DNA from: Leptolyngbyaceae cyanobacterium C42_A2020_001
Lineage (GTDB): Bacteria > Cyanobacteriota > Cyanobacteriia > Leptolyngbyales > Leptolyngbyaceae
Reading direction: 5' to 3'
Length of the DNA stretch: 64,000 nucleotides
Assembly (NCBI GenBank): GCA_015272515.1
Contig: JACYLN010000009.1
Location: 1-64,000 of the forward strand
Shown piece after piece: positions 54,310 to 63,737 of this stretch. The number at the start of each line of letters is the position of its first letter. Positions within the stretch are counted from its first letter, which is position 1. A program made the translations under genes and the position numbers. The notes beneath the pieces are model-generated. The model was not told the DNA's origin and did not search any database. It saw only the letters and a list, made by a program, of their open reading frames with translations.

Positions 54310-54381
54310 GAGAACCTCTTGGATTACAAAGAAATGTTGATAACCCAAGTATAGCTAAAACGGAATCGTTATGACTACACT

Positions 54382-56745
54382 TTAAGATTCCAGGCGATCG
54401 ATGGGTGTGATCTTAGGATTAATGATTTTTTGCCCTAAGCCAGGAAACTTGACGGCAAGGCAGATTTTGTTACCTGCACCAAAAATCCGCGTGACTTCAC
54501 CTTCCCCAAAGGCTTTGTGCAAAGCGCGATCGCCCACGCTCCAATCGTTTTCATGAATATTGGACATGGAACGAGCAGGCGCACTGCGACGGGATTCTGC
54601 GATCGATTTACCATACCGGGCGGGAATGGCTGAAGACACATTTGATTCCAGCAACTCTTTGGGCAGTTCTGCCAGGAAAAGAGATGGGCTGGCAGGTTCG
54701 CGGTTGCCGTATAAGCGACGTTCACGGGCATAGGAAAGAAATAAGCGTTCCTGAGCGCGGGTAATCCCCACATAACAAAGACGGCGTTCCTCTTCCAATG
54801 CGGCGGGGTCTTCCATAGAGCGGTAGTTGGGGAACAAGCCCTGTTCTAGCCCAACCAAGAACACCACGGGAAATTCCAGCCCTTTAGAGGAATGCAGCGT
54901 CATCAGCGAGACGCGAGTTTGTTCTTCCTCTAAATTATCCAGGTCCGAAGCCAGCGAGGCATTTGCCAGAAACGCAATCAGACTGCGATCGTCATTTTCT
55001 TCTTCAAATTGCAGCACCGCGTTGTAGAGTTCCTGCACGTTGCCCAGGCGATCGGCGGCTTCATCGGTGCCCTGGTCTTTCAGGTCTTTCACGTACCCAG
55101 AATCTTCCAACACACCCTGCACAATTTCGTTGGCAGGCAGGTTATCCAATTCGCCGCGCCATTTTTGCAGCATTTCAGAAAACGCCAGTACGCCTTTGGA
55201 CGATCGCCCCGCCAGCGCTTTCACCGAGGTTTCATCGGTTAAAATCTCCCACAGGGGCAGATTGAGTTCCTGAGCCGCTTTCACCAAATTATCGATGGTG
55301 GCTTTGCCGATGCCGCGCCGGGGTGTGTTGATTACGCGCAACAGGCTGACCGTATCGAACGGATTCACGATCGCGCGTAAGTAGGCGAGCACGTCTTTAA
55401 TTTCTTTGCGATCGTAGAACCGCAACCCACCCACCACCTTATAAGAAATTTGGTGGCGTACCAGCGAATCTTCCAACGCGCGGGATTGAGCATTCGTCCG
55501 ATACAAAATGGCGAACTTGCCGTAGTGCAATTCCGGATGGCGCGACTCTAACAGACGGATCTGATTCACCACAAATTCCGCTTCCGCCGTCTCGTCATCG
55601 GCTCGGTAAAGGTAGATCGCTTCCCCTTCAGCGCGGGTTGGCTTTAAGACTTTATCAATACGTTCTGTATTGTTCTCGATCAGTTGGTTGGCGACTTCCA
55701 GAATATTTTCAGTGGAGCGGTAGTTCTCCTCTAATTTGACCATTGTGCGTGTGTCGTCATCGGGCAACCCATCGCCAAAATCAGTCTGGAAGTTCATCAA
55801 GATGGTAAAATCTGCCGCCCGGAACGAATAGATCGACTGATCCGCATCGCCCACCACAAACACCGAACGATGTGCCCATTGGTCGAAAGTTTTGGAATCT
55901 TCGCCGTTGGTGGTCAATAGCCGAATGAAATCGTATTGGGTGCGGTTCGTATCCTGATATTCATCCACTAGAATGTGGCGAAATCGATTGTGCCAGTAAG
56001 CCCGCACCAGTTCGTTTTGACGGAATAGTTGCACAGGCATCAAGATCAAATCATCAAAATCCAGCGCGTTGTTGGCGGCAAGCGTGTCTTGATACATGCT
56101 GTAAATGTTGGCAAGCACACGCCCCCGATAGTTAGGTTGATCTTTTTCCACCTCTTCGGGAGTCAGGCATTTGTTCTTGGCATTGCTGATGGCGTAACGC
56201 ATCGATTTGGGATCGAACTTTTTGTCATCCAAATTGAGCTTTTGGGTAACGATTTCTTTCACTAGGCTTTGTGCATCGGATTCGTCAAAAATCGAGAAGC
56301 TACGCGTCCATTTGCGCCCATGAGAATCTTGATACTTTTCAATGTCGAACCGCAAAATTCGGGCGCAGAGGGCGTGAAAGGTGCCAATCCACAGATCTTT
56401 TGTCACAGATTTGTAGACCTGGGATTTCAGCCGCGTCTGAACTTCGGGCGAAAGAGCTTCTAAGGGTTTGCCATACTCGCTGCGGGCGCGTTGCTCAGCA
56501 AAGAGCTTTTCGATCCGCTCCTTCATTTCTCGCGCCGCTTTGTTGGTGAAGGTGACTGCCAGAATATTTTCGGGATCGACTCGATGATTTAGCACCAGGT
56601 TGGCGATGCGAAAGGTGAGTGCCCGGGTTTTGCCGGAACCCGCACCCGCCACTACTAGCAGCGGACCGGAGTGATGTTCAACTGCTTGTCGTTGGGCGGC
56701 ATTGAGGAGGCTGAGAAACTCTTTGGTCTGGTTTGTCTGGGTCAT
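54382..56745 (-). CDS. pcrA: UvrD/PcrA-type superfamily 1 DNA helicase
   Basis: A 787-residue 3'-5' helicase. Motif I is GAGSGKTRALTFRIA, motif Ia FTNKAAREMKERI, motif II VDEYQDTNR, motif III GDADQSIYSFRAAD, motif IV YRSTENIL, motif V MTLHSSKGLEFPVVFLVGLEQGLFP and motif VI EERRLCYVGITRAQERL. All are present, so the enzyme is likely active. It acts in repair and in removing proteins from DNA. The last 100 residues have a basic linker and a SH3-like VGDRALHKAFGEGEVTRIFG region of PcrA C-termini. It is the longest gene on this side, divergent from cobW. Confidence 0.95.
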   Translation of the reverse strand: MTQTNQTKEFLSLLNAAQRQAVEHHSGPLLVVAGAGSGKTRALTFRIANLVLNHRVDPENILAVTFTNKAAREMKERIEKLFAEQRARSEYGKPLEALSPEVQTRLKSQVYKSVTKDLWIGTFHALCARILRFDIEKYQDSHGRKWTRSFSIFDESDAQSLVKEIVTQKLNLDDKKFDPKSMRYAISNAKNKCLTPEEVEKDQPNYRGRVLANIYSMYQDTLAANNALDFDDLILMPVQLFRQNELVRAYWHNRFRHILVDEYQDTNRTQYDFIRLLTTNGEDSKTFDQWAHRSVFVVGDADQSIYSFRAADFTILMNFQTDFGDGLPDDDTRTMVKLEENYRSTENILEVANQLIENNTERIDKVLKPTRAEGEAIYLYRADDETAEAEFVVNQIRLLESRHPELHYGKFAILYRTNAQSRALEDSLVRHQISYKVVGGLRFYDRKEIKDVLAYLRAIVNPFDTVSLLRVINTPRRGIGKATIDNLVKAAQELNLPLWEILTDETSVKALAGRSSKGVLAFSEMLQKWRGELDNLPANEIVQGVLEDSGYVKDLKDQGTDEAADRLGNVQELYNAVLQFEEENDDRSLIAFLANASLASDLDNLEEEQTRVSLMTLHSSKGLEFPVVFLVGLEQGLFPNYRSMEDPAALEEERRLCYVGITRAQERLFLSYARERRLYGNREPASPSLFLAELPKELLESNVSSAIPARYGKSIAESRRSAPARSMSNIHENDWSVGDRALHKAFGEGEVTRIFGAGNKICLAVKFPGLGQKIINPKITPIDRLES

Positions 56746-56880
56746 GGAGGGAAGGGCGCGATCGCAGCTAGAACTTGGCTAAACCGATGTCTAAATCAGG
56801 GTATCGCATCTAGCCCAAATCCGCTCAAGCTGGCTCATCACTGAAAACTATTGTAAGCATGGTAGATTGAGGCTTCTGAG

Positions 56881-56907
56881 AAGGGAATAGCGAATAGGGA
56901 ATAGGAA
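56881..56907 (+). repeat. GAATAGG tandem repeats providing the ribosome site of the CobW gene
   Basis: GGGAATAGCGAATAGGGAATAGGAAAAA directly precedes the ATG at 56911. The final AGGA lies about 5 nt before the start, so this short tandem repeat appears to serve as the ribosome binding site. Confidence 0.6.
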
Positions 56908-56910
56908 AAA

Positions 56911-57957
56911 ATGCATAAGATTCCGGTCACAGTGATTACGGGATTTTTGGGAGCAGGCAAAACAACACTAATCCGGCACCTGTTACAAAACAACCAGGGA
57001 CGACGTGTGGCAGTGCTGGTCAACGAATTTGGCGAGGTGGGTATTGATGGCGATTTGTTGCGCTCCTGCCAGGTATGCGATGACGAGGCAGTTGGCGACA
57101 CAGGTGCAAACATCGTTGAACTGACCAATGGCTGCCTTTGCTGCACCGTACAGGAAGAGTTTTTACCCACGATGCAAACCCTCTTAAAACGACGGCAGGA
57201 TATTGACTGCATTTTGATTGAAACATCGGGCTTAGCGCTGCCGAAACCATTGGTACAAGCCTTTCGTTGGCCTGAGATTAAAACAGGCGCGACGGTAGAC
57301 GGAGTCGTGACCGTTGTAGACTGTGAAGCGCTGGCAAATGGTCAACTGGTGGGCGATTTAGCCGCATTAGAAGCACAACGCCTGGCAGATGACAGTCTGG
57401 AACATGAAACTCCGATTGAAGAATTGTTTGAAGATCAACTTGCCTGTGCCGATCTGGTGCTGCTGACAAAGGGCGATCGCGTCGATGCAGACACTCAACA
57501 GCGGGTACAGCAGTGGCTCCGCCAAGAACTCCGCGACGGTGTAAAAATTGTGCCCTGTCAGCAGGGTGCCATCAACCCAGATATCTTGCTAGGCTTCAAT
57601 GCGGCAGTCGAAGAAAACCTAGAAAGTCGTCCCAGCCATCACGATACGGAAGAAGAACATGACCATGATGACGACATCAACTCAATTCCCTTATTGCTTG
57701 AGCAATCCTTTGAACCCGCGACCCTGGTTCAACGTTTGAAACAAGCTGTTCAACAACAGGAGATTTATCGCATCAAAGGATTTGTGGATGTACCCAACAA
57801 GGCAATGCGGCTGGTGTTTCAAGGAGTCGGCGATCGCTTCGACTACTTCTACGATCGCCCCTGGCAGCCTAACGAGCCTCGCCTGACGCGATTGATCTTT
57901 ATTGGGCGATCGCTTGATGAAACCCAACTTCGATCTGCCATTCGCGCAACTAACTAA
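56911..57957 (+). CDS. CobW/COG0523-family GTPase, putative metal chaperone
   Basis: The 348-residue GTPase has P-loop GFLGAGKTT at 11-19, the metal-binding CxCC motif in NGCLCCTVQEEF and the switch region ETSGLALPKP. The C-terminal CobW-C domain begins near residue 260 (QQEIYRIKGFVDVPNKAMRLVFQGVGDRFDY). A His/Asp/Glu-rich tract, HHDTEEEHDHDDD around residues 245-258, is typical of metal-storing family members. Whether it serves cobalt, zinc or another metal cannot be told; no cobalamin riboswitch or Zur-type site was evident in the short leader. It is divergent from pcrA. Confidence 0.9.
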   Translation: MHKIPVTVITGFLGAGKTTLIRHLLQNNQGRRVAVLVNEFGEVGIDGDLLRSCQVCDDEAVGDTGANIVELTNGCLCCTVQEEFLPTMQTLLKRRQDIDCILIETSGLALPKPLVQAFRWPEIKTGATVDGVVTVVDCEALANGQLVGDLAALEAQRLADDSLEHETPIEELFEDQLACADLVLLTKGDRVDADTQQRVQQWLRQELRDGVKIVPCQQGAINPDILLGFNAAVEENLESRPSHHDTEEEHDHDDDINSIPLLLEQSFEPATLVQRLKQAVQQQEIYRIKGFVDVPNKAMRLVFQGVGDRFDYFYDRPWQPNEPRLTRLIFIGRSLDETQLRSAIRATN

Positions 57958-58026
57958 CGGCGCAATCGGCTGATACGTGAGATTGTCCAAATTGAGCGGA
58001 CTACTAGCCGCTGGGATTAGGTTTTG

Positions 58027-59247
58027 CTATTCACGCAGCACTTCCAGTACTGCTTTAGGTAAAAGCTGATCCTTAAACCAAACAAGACGAGCAAGAGTAT
58101 GGCTAAAATTCACCCCCGCCTTTTCTAGATTCAACCGCTCTGAAATGGCCAAAATAATGTCATCTCGGTTTGCCTGCCGCACTTGCGAAAACTTTTTTTT
58201 CAGGTAGTCAGGTCGCCAGTAGCCCACAATCTCCAGCAAAAAAGTACGTCCATCAGGATGCACCAGCCGAAAATCGGGAATCATGACACTGCCCGGAATC
58301 GGGATCAGATCGACTTCCCGTTCTAAGCGCCACTCGGTTTTGGTTTTCGTCCAGCGCTCCACAAACCCCGCCTCTAGCATACTGTCATAGGTTTTACCTG
58401 CCGGATAGTGAGTCACTAAGCCACAGTCGGAGGCGATCGCAAATCGTCCTACTCGTTCTTTGCCGGAATAAGAATCTTTTTGTTGCAGTGTCGCCGTCAA
58501 ATTCCATTTCGTGACATGCAGCAGTGCTGGCAGCAGCATTGCCAGTTTTAAGCCGTAGTGAGTGTTGGGTTTGAACAGACTGGTAGGACCATCGATCGTT
58601 AGCGTAAAGCCATGATCAGCATCCCCTTCGATGTAGGTCATCAACCCAAACAGTTTCAAGTAGCGGAACAACAGCTTGTATTCGCCCGGATCATTGCGGT
58701 GCGCGTTGATGGTAACGTGACTGGCACGGTAAAAAACGCCCTGCACCTGAGACAGGTTATAACGGTGCAGCAAAGCCTCCGGAGTAGGAGGTTCAAATGC
58801 AGTCAAAATTTGATTTTCTAACAAATCTGCGTACAAGCCTGTACGAATTTGTTCCGGCAACACTTCTCGCCCCAGTTCTTGCGTTAGAGTGATGGATAAC
58901 TGCTGGAGCGTAGTCTGGGTGGCTTGCAGGCTAGAAGCCATTTGAGATGAGAGCAAAAACACCCGCTGTCGTAGCGTGGCAGGGTCGAGCGGACTCACCG
59001 TTTCAAACGTGCTAAAGGCATCCCCGTTCAACAGGTGCGCCAGTCCTCGCTTCACCCGATAATCGGTTTCTTCCCCTTCAAGTTCTTGGAGTTGACGGTT
59101 GAGGTTGCCTCGCGTTTCGCCTTTCGCCGCTTGAAACACCTCGATTAGTTCGGTTGCGATCGCTAAATTTTCAGCATCAATCGCCAACCGCTTCGGCACA
59201 ATTTCTTCACCATTGAACCGATGAATCAGCAAATCCGTTGGCAGCAT
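58027..59247 (-). CDS. DUF790 protein, Bax1-type PD-(D/E)xK nuclease
   Basis: The 406-residue protein corresponds to DUF790, the archaeal Bax1 nuclease family that pairs with XPB helicase. It starts MLPTDLLIHRFNGEEIVPKRL and ends with the nuclease part: SVMIPDFRLVHPDGRTFLLEIVGYWRPDYLKKK, where Asp in PDFRL, Glu in LLEIV and the following Lys region fit the PD-(D/E)xK core. The middle (ILTAFEPPTPEALLHRYNLSQVQGVFYRAS) is conserved too. No helicase of the XPB type is next to it, which is unusual for the family. Probable role is DNA repair. Confidence 0.82.
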   Translation of the reverse strand: MLPTDLLIHRFNGEEIVPKRLAIDAENLAIATELIEVFQAAKGETRGNLNRQLQELEGEETDYRVKRGLAHLLNGDAFSTFETVSPLDPATLRQRVFLLSSQMASSLQATQTTLQQLSITLTQELGREVLPEQIRTGLYADLLENQILTAFEPPTPEALLHRYNLSQVQGVFYRASHVTINAHRNDPGEYKLLFRYLKLFGLMTYIEGDADHGFTLTIDGPTSLFKPNTHYGLKLAMLLPALLHVTKWNLTATLQQKDSYSGKERVGRFAIASDCGLVTHYPAGKTYDSMLEAGFVERWTKTKTEWRLEREVDLIPIPGSVMIPDFRLVHPDGRTFLLEIVGYWRPDYLKKKFSQVRQANRDDIILAISERLNLEKAGVNFSHTLARLVWFKDQLLPKAVLEVLRE

Positions 59248-59253
59248 GAAACG

Positions 59254-59712
59254 TTATTTTGCTAGTTCACTTGCTTTGCGTGCCAGATCCACATCTTTTT
59301 GGGTAATGCCGCCAGAGTCGTGGGTAGTCAAATCGATCGTGACTCGGTTGTAAACGTTAAACCATTCTGGGTGATGCCCTGCTGATTCGGCAACGAGCGC
59401 CACGCTAGACATAAACCCAAATGCCTCGATAAACGATGAAAACTGAAACTGGCGATGGAGCTTGCCATTTTCGATGCTCCAACCGGGAAGCTGGCTCAGG
59501 GCAGTTTCTAACTCAGCTTTAGATAGAACGGGGGCACTCATGGCATAATCCTGCGATGGTGGTTGAACGGTGACAGAAATACCAGGTTCACTCATTGGTT
59601 GAGCGATCGCCGATGGCAATTGCCCACAACCAATCAGCAATCCTAGAGTCAGCATAGCAGCAAGCCTCAGCCAGCTTCGCAATAAAACGTATGAGAGAAC
59701 GCTCATAGTCAT
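59254..59712 (-). CDS. Pterin-4a-carbinolamine dehydratase with possible lipoprotein signal
   Basis: The C-terminal 95 residues are a complete PCD/DCoH domain: [50 protein letters not shown], with the active-site His-His pair. The frame extends about 57 residues further upstream and includes a signal-like helix [18 protein letters not shown] with a lipobox (LIGC). With the ATG at 59712 the protein would be an exported lipoprotein of 152 residues. With the ATG at 59541, which has AGGA 7 nt upstream, it would be a normal 95-residue cytosolic enzyme. Which start is used cannot be decided here. It recycles pterin cofactor or acts as a small coactivator. Confidence 0.8.
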   Translation of the reverse strand: MTMSVLSYVLLRSWLRLAAMLTLGLLIGCGQLPSAIAQPMSEPGISVTVQPPSQDYAMSAPVLSKAELETALSQLPGWSIENGKLHRQFQFSSFIEAFGFMSSVALVAESAGHHPEWFNVYNRVTIDLTTHDSGGITQKDVDLARKASELAK

Positions 59713-59763
59713 GAGTGAATTGGGATCTAGTTCGCACGGTACAAGCACCCAGAACCGAACCGT

Positions 59764-60117
59764 TTAGCTGCTCGCTTTTGTGTTTTCGATCGCAATATCA
59801 ACCGAGGGCTGGAGCGACAAAAACTGTTCCAAACGAACGAGCTTTACGGTTTGAGTAACCCGCGGATTCGTCACAATTTGTAGCGTTCCTCCGCCAGATT
59901 GCACTTTCTTAGCAATCTGAACCAGTGCTCCTAAGCCAGAGCTATCGACAAAATCGATCTTAGACAAATCCAAGATAAAGTGCTTTGGACCGTCATCCAC
60001 GCATTGCCCTAACACTGAACGAAACTTTGGCTCAGAGAAAGCGTCTAAAAGACCTGTGAGGCGGAATAGTTGATAATCGTCCTTGACTTCGCGTGTGCCT
60101 CTCAAGCTGACAGTCAA
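59764..60117 (-). CDS. STAS-domain anti-sigma factor antagonist-like protein
   Basis: A protein of 117 residues, or 123 if an upstream start is used, made of one STAS domain: YQLFRLTGLLDAFSEPKFR, then HFILDLSKIDFVDSSGLGALVQI with the phosphorylatable Ser in DSSG, and TLQIVTNPRVTQTVKLVRL. It is an SpoIIAA/RsbV-like switch protein. Translation may start at TTG (60117); no ribosome site is near it. A strong AGGAGG lies at 60146-60141 and an in-frame ATC is 5 nt after it at 60135-60133, so the real start may be ATC. No anti-sigma kinase or phosphatase is nearby. Confidence 0.85.
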   Translation of the reverse strand: MTVSLRGTREVKDDYQLFRLTGLLDAFSEPKFRSVLGQCVDDGPKHFILDLSKIDFVDSSGLGALVQIAKKVQSGGGTLQIVTNPRVTQTVKLVRLEQFLSLQPSVDIAIENTKASS

Positions 60118-60268
60118 GGTTAATGGCTCAGCGATAGAACCCTCCTAGCGTTTTAAGTCCTGAATCGACGCTCCAGTATACACCCTTGCAGACCAACTGG
60201 CTACCGCAACGCTACCTGAAGTGTGGATATCTTAGCACCCAAGTTTCCTGAGATCACGATACCTTTTG

Positions 60269-61414
60269 CTAGCGATTTTCTCGCATAGTTTGAACAAACC
60301 TGGAAAAGAGATAATCGGCATCATGCGGACCAGGGCTAGCTTCAGGGTGGTACTGTACTGAAAACACAGGCAGCGTTTTGTGGCGCAAGCCCGCAACGGT
60401 ACGATCGTTTAAATTCAGGTGGGTGATTTCTACATCTGCGTCAGGAAGGGAATCAGCGCTGATAGCAAACCCATGATTCTGACTGGTAATTTCCACTTGC
60501 TGATGCAATCCGCAGGGTTGGTTCAATCCTCGATGCCCAAATTTAAGCTTGAAAGTTTCTGCCCCCAAAGATAAACCGAGAATTTGATGCCCCATGCAAA
60601 TGCCAAACATAGGCTTATTGGCTGTCAACAGTGCTTTCGCTGTTTCAATCCCTTCGGTAACAGCGGCTGGGTCGCCTGGACCGTTGGACAGGAAAATGCC
60701 ATCAGGGTTGTATTTTAGAATTTCTTCCGGTGGGGTAGTGGAAGGAACAACGATCACCCGGCATCCGTAACTTGCCAACCGACGTAAAATATTGCGCTTC
60801 ACGCCAAAATCTAGCGCCACTACAGTTAAGCGATCGCCTTCAGGGGTGGCAGTTGGGCTAAACTCCCATACAGAAGGGGTCGATTCTGACCATTCATAAA
60901 CCGTAGGCGTGGTAACTTCTCGCACCAGATTTAGCCCTGCCATGCTGGGCGCATCTTGAACTTTTTGCAGTAATTCGATGGGATCCAAAATTTCAGTTGA
61001 AATGGCTCCATTCATTGCCCCTGCCGATCGCAGCTTACGAGTCAGTGCCCGCGTATCAATCCCGTAAATCCCCAAAACGTTGTGCTGTTTTAAGTAATCT
61101 TGCAGCGATTGAGTGGAACGCCAGTTACTGGGACGTGTGCAGATATTACGAGCGATCGCGCCTCGCGCTTGGGGACGGGTCGATTCCTCATCGTCTGGAT
61201 TCACCCCTGTATTACCTAACTCTGGGTAAGTAAACGTCACAATTTGACCGCAGTAGCTGGGGTCGGTTAGTACCTCCTGGTATCCGGTCATCCCCGTGTT
61301 AAAAACCACCTCGCCGATCGCAGTGCCCGTTGCCCCAAATGACCAGCCAGGATAGGAAGAACCATCCGCCAAAACTAACAGTGCCGACTGTGCAGACGAA
61401 GGAGACATACTCAA
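60269..61414 (-). CDS. carA: Carbamoyl-phosphate synthase small subunit
   Basis: CarA is the glutaminase subunit supplying ammonia for carbamoyl phosphate in arginine and pyrimidine synthesis. The 381-residue protein has the N-terminal [18 protein letters not shown], the [27 protein letters not shown] region, [23 protein letters not shown], and the class I amidotransferase triad: Cys in [15 protein letters not shown], His and Glu in [12 protein letters not shown]. Length and start MSMSPSSAQ are standard. carB is not in this window. It lies downstream of the gas vesicle genes on the same strand, with a 103-nt gap and probably its own promoter. Confidence 0.96.
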   Translation of the reverse strand: MSMSPSSAQSALLVLADGSSYPGWSFGATGTAIGEVVFNTGMTGYQEVLTDPSYCGQIVTFTYPELGNTGVNPDDEESTRPQARGAIARNICTRPSNWRSTQSLQDYLKQHNVLGIYGIDTRALTRKLRSAGAMNGAISTEILDPIELLQKVQDAPSMAGLNLVREVTTPTVYEWSESTPSVWEFSPTATPEGDRLTVVALDFGVKRNILRRLASYGCRVIVVPSTTPPEEILKYNPDGIFLSNGPGDPAAVTEGIETAKALLTANKPMFGICMGHQILGLSLGAETFKLKFGHRGLNQPCGLHQQVEITSQNHGFAISADSLPDADVEITHLNLNDRTVAGLRHKTLPVFSVQYHPEASPGPHDADYLFSRFVQTMRENR

Positions 61415-61517
61415 CCTATAGAAAATTTCAGACGCTTTATTATGTCATGTCAGATTCTAGCCACAAAGGTGAAATGTGTAGGTTTCCTGGCAAATGCAGC
61501 ACACGATGAACGGATGT

Positions 61518-61976
61518 TCAAATGGGCTTGGAAGTTAGAACCAACTGTAGCTTGGCGTGAATTAGATCAATGTCTGCCAGACCCAAATCGACTTCGCCTT
61601 GCAGAACAACGCCGGTGTTCAGGAGGCGATCGAGCAGTTCCAGAATCGTTGGGCTGGAGGATTTTTCACCTGGATAATAACCACCGTTTTTGGGCAGAAG
61701 CGACCCGACTTCACCTAAATCAATATTCAAATCCTTTGGGTCAATCTCAAAAATTTTGCAGATTTGAATGACCTGTTCTTCCAGTTTACGGAGGCTTTCG
61801 GAAGCGCGATCGAGGTCTTCATCACTGAGTTCTCCAGCTTCCATGCGGCGAATGATTTGAGCTTCCATTAATTGCCGCACCAGTTCTACCACTGTCAGCA
61901 AGAGGGGAGCAAGTCCAGTCTCTCTACTGGCGTTGGAAGAATCGGAAACCGCGTGAACAGGAAGTTCGGAAGCCAC
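61518..61976 (-). CDS. gvpK: Gas vesicle protein GvpK
   Basis: GvpK is a minor protein needed for gas vesicle formation. The 152-residue protein has the family core TGLAPLLLTVVELVRQLMEAQIIRRMEAGELSDEDLDRASESLRKLEEQV and, near the end, TILELLDRLLNTGVVLQGEVDLGLADIDLIHAKLQLVL, which resembles the GvpA/J vesicle-wall fold segment. It is 73 nt downstream of gvpJ. It probably ends the gas vesicle operon here, because carA follows at 61414 with a separate promoter-like gap. Confidence 0.94.
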   Translation of the reverse strand: MASELPVHAVSDSSNASRETGLAPLLLTVVELVRQLMEAQIIRRMEAGELSDEDLDRASESLRKLEEQVIQICKIFEIDPKDLNIDLGEVGSLLPKNGGYYPGEKSSSPTILELLDRLLNTGVVLQGEVDLGLADIDLIHAKLQLVLTSKPI

Positions 61977-62049
61977 TCAGTTAATTTGTTGGAGGATCTA
62001 ACCCTCATTGTGCTGGATTTGTGAGCAGATGAGGCGATCGCTTCTCAGC

Positions 62050-62469
62050 TCAAATACCCAAAAGCTCTTGATTAAACGAGTCTAAAGCCGGATCGGATGT
62101 CTTGACTGGCTGGGGAGGCAGCGATCGCAACCCTCTCAATTCGGCTTCCAGACTTTCTACGCGCTCTTGCAGTTGGCGATTCGACTCCAGCAAACTTTGA
62201 GTTTGAGCGCTGAAGTGAGGGTTGTTTTCCCACCAGTTCACGCCAATTTCGCGGGCTTTGTCTACCGAAGAAATCAGCAAGCGAATGCGAATGTTCAGCA
62301 GTTCAGTGTTTGCTACAGAGACAGAAATATCGCCAGCAATGACGATGCCCTTATCCAACACGCGCTCTAGCACATCTGCCAGAGTAGACCCCATCGTGGA
62401 AGTTTGGATGGCTCTGGCGGAATCTTTGGTGGAAACGGGAAACGCTTTGGTTGGTGTTGCAGCGGTCAT
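62050..62469 (-). CDS. gvpJ: Gas vesicle protein GvpJ
   Basis: A 139-residue minor gas vesicle protein of the GvpA/J family. The conserved core is [56 protein letters not shown]. The N-terminal 27 residues (Thr/Ser-rich) and the C-terminal 40 ([27 protein letters not shown], coiled coil) extend beyond GvpA and identify J. The ATG overlaps the gvpN stop by 4 nt (ATGA), so translation is coupled. gvpA itself is not in the window; it probably lies beyond the right edge. Confidence 0.94.
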   Translation of the reverse strand: MTAATPTKAFPVSTKDSARAIQTSTMGSTLADVLERVLDKGIVIAGDISVSVANTELLNIRIRLLISSVDKAREIGVNWWENNPHFSAQTQSLLESNRQLQERVESLEAELRGLRSLPPQPVKTSDPALDSFNQELLGI

Positions 62470-63737
62470 GATGCTTCCTCCTTCAACACATAGAGCCGAT
62501 AGCGTTGCTCAATTTTGCCCTGTTCCACCAGCAGACGTAGGGAATCAACGGCTTGTACGCGGGCGAGCTTCAGTGCTTTTTCCAGTTCCGTCAACTTGGC
62601 CCCCTTTGTTTGGTGCAAATAATCCAGGATTGCTTGCTCGTGTGGAACCACAACACGGTTGGAACTTGCAGGCTCGATTGTTGCTACGCTGGTTTTTCGC
62701 GCAGTTTTGGGCTGGCTTGCTTTAGCATCGGCTTCCAACACGGCTAAGTTTTGGGCGATTTCTTCCGTAGATGGGGATGCTCCATGAGCAATGACTTGAG
62801 CCAGAGTTGGAGCGAGCGTAGAAGATTCCATCACTGGAATATCACCAAATCCATCCCGGACAATCTCGTTCAATACTTCCCAGAGCGCTTTAGTGGCAGC
62901 TTCTAACGAAATGCCAGCACGAGACAGGAGAATGTCAGCGCAAACATCTCGAAACTCTGCATTTTCAGCCGCTACTAAGATTTCGTGTTCCTGACAAATT
63001 TTCGCCAGCATCAGACACGATCGCAACCCAGAAGATTTTTCAGATCCAGTTTTACTTCTAAACGCCCGCACCAATCGCACAATCAACATCGCACTAACGC
63101 GATCGCACTCCGTCTTCTGCACCAAAATCTCTTGCTGTGTCAGTTCCTCTGGCTCTGGAATGTTGATGGTAATAATCCGATCCATCAACGCATCCTGAGT
63201 ATCGTGAACACCCACATACTCTTCTGGGTTGGAGGTCAGGATTGCGCGGAAATGAGGATTCACCCGCAAATACTCGCTGCGATTATTGCTTGGCGGTAGC
63301 ACCAATAATTTTTCTTCCAGCGCTGATAATAACACGTTGTTTACTTCTGGGCGGGAGCGGTTGAATTCGTCGTACACCAGCGTGAAGCCTTCTCGACAGG
63401 CTAGAGTCAGACGAGAATCAACCCAGTTTTGCCGCAACTCATCTTCCACTTTCACAACGCTGTGGATGTAATTATCCACAACCTTTTTACGGGTGTAGCC
63501 TGTTTGGTTCCCAATTAGGTCAGACGTTTTGAACTCATCGTCGCCGTAAATCAGCATCATGGGACGGGCAAGCAGATCGGCTAGATGAATTGCCAGAGTG
63601 GTTTTGCCAGTACCAGCCGGTCCGCGCAGGTGCACCGAAAACCCCGACTGAAGGTAACGCAAGGCACGTGCAACAATTCGCTCAACCGAGGGAGTGCTGA
63701 CAAATCGACGGGGGCTGGCTCGAAGGATAGTGGTCAT
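62466..63737 (-). CDS. gvpN: Gas vesicle AAA ATPase GvpN with extra C-terminal tail
   Basis: The ATPase assists gas vesicle assembly. The 423-residue protein has Walker A GPAGTGKT at 39-46, Walker [25 protein letters not shown], and a sensor region [28 protein letters not shown]. The AAA core ends near 320. A Ser/Ala/Lys linker follows and then a 58-residue tail (366-423), [45 protein letters not shown], which looks like a winged-helix or helix-turn-helix module. The upstream gene has a nearly equal tail. The ATG overlaps that gene's stop by 4 nt (ATGA). Confidence 0.93.
   Translation of the reverse strand: MTTILRASPRRFVSTPSVERIVARALRYLQSGFSVHLRGPAGTGKTTLAIHLADLLARPMMLIYGDDEFKTSDLIGNQTGYTRKKVVDNYIHSVVKVEDELRQNWVDSRLTLACREGFTLVYDEFNRSRPEVNNVLLSALEEKLLVLPPSNNRSEYLRVNPHFRAILTSNPEEYVGVHDTQDALMDRIITINIPEPEELTQQEILVQKTECDRVSAMLIVRLVRAFRSKTGSEKSSGLRSCLMLAKICQEHEILVAAENAEFRDVCADILLSRAGISLEAATKALWEVLNEIVRDGFGDIPVMESSTLAPTLAQVIAHGASPSTEEIAQNLAVLEADAKASQPKTARKTSVATIEPASSNRVVVPHEQAILDYLHQTKGAKLTELEKALKLARVQAVDSLRLLVEQGKIEQRYRLYVLKEEAS

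Noticed and set aside
56746-56910. Cobalamin riboswitch before the CobW gene
   Set aside because: The leader is too short and lacks the conserved B12-box; it holds simple repeats instead.
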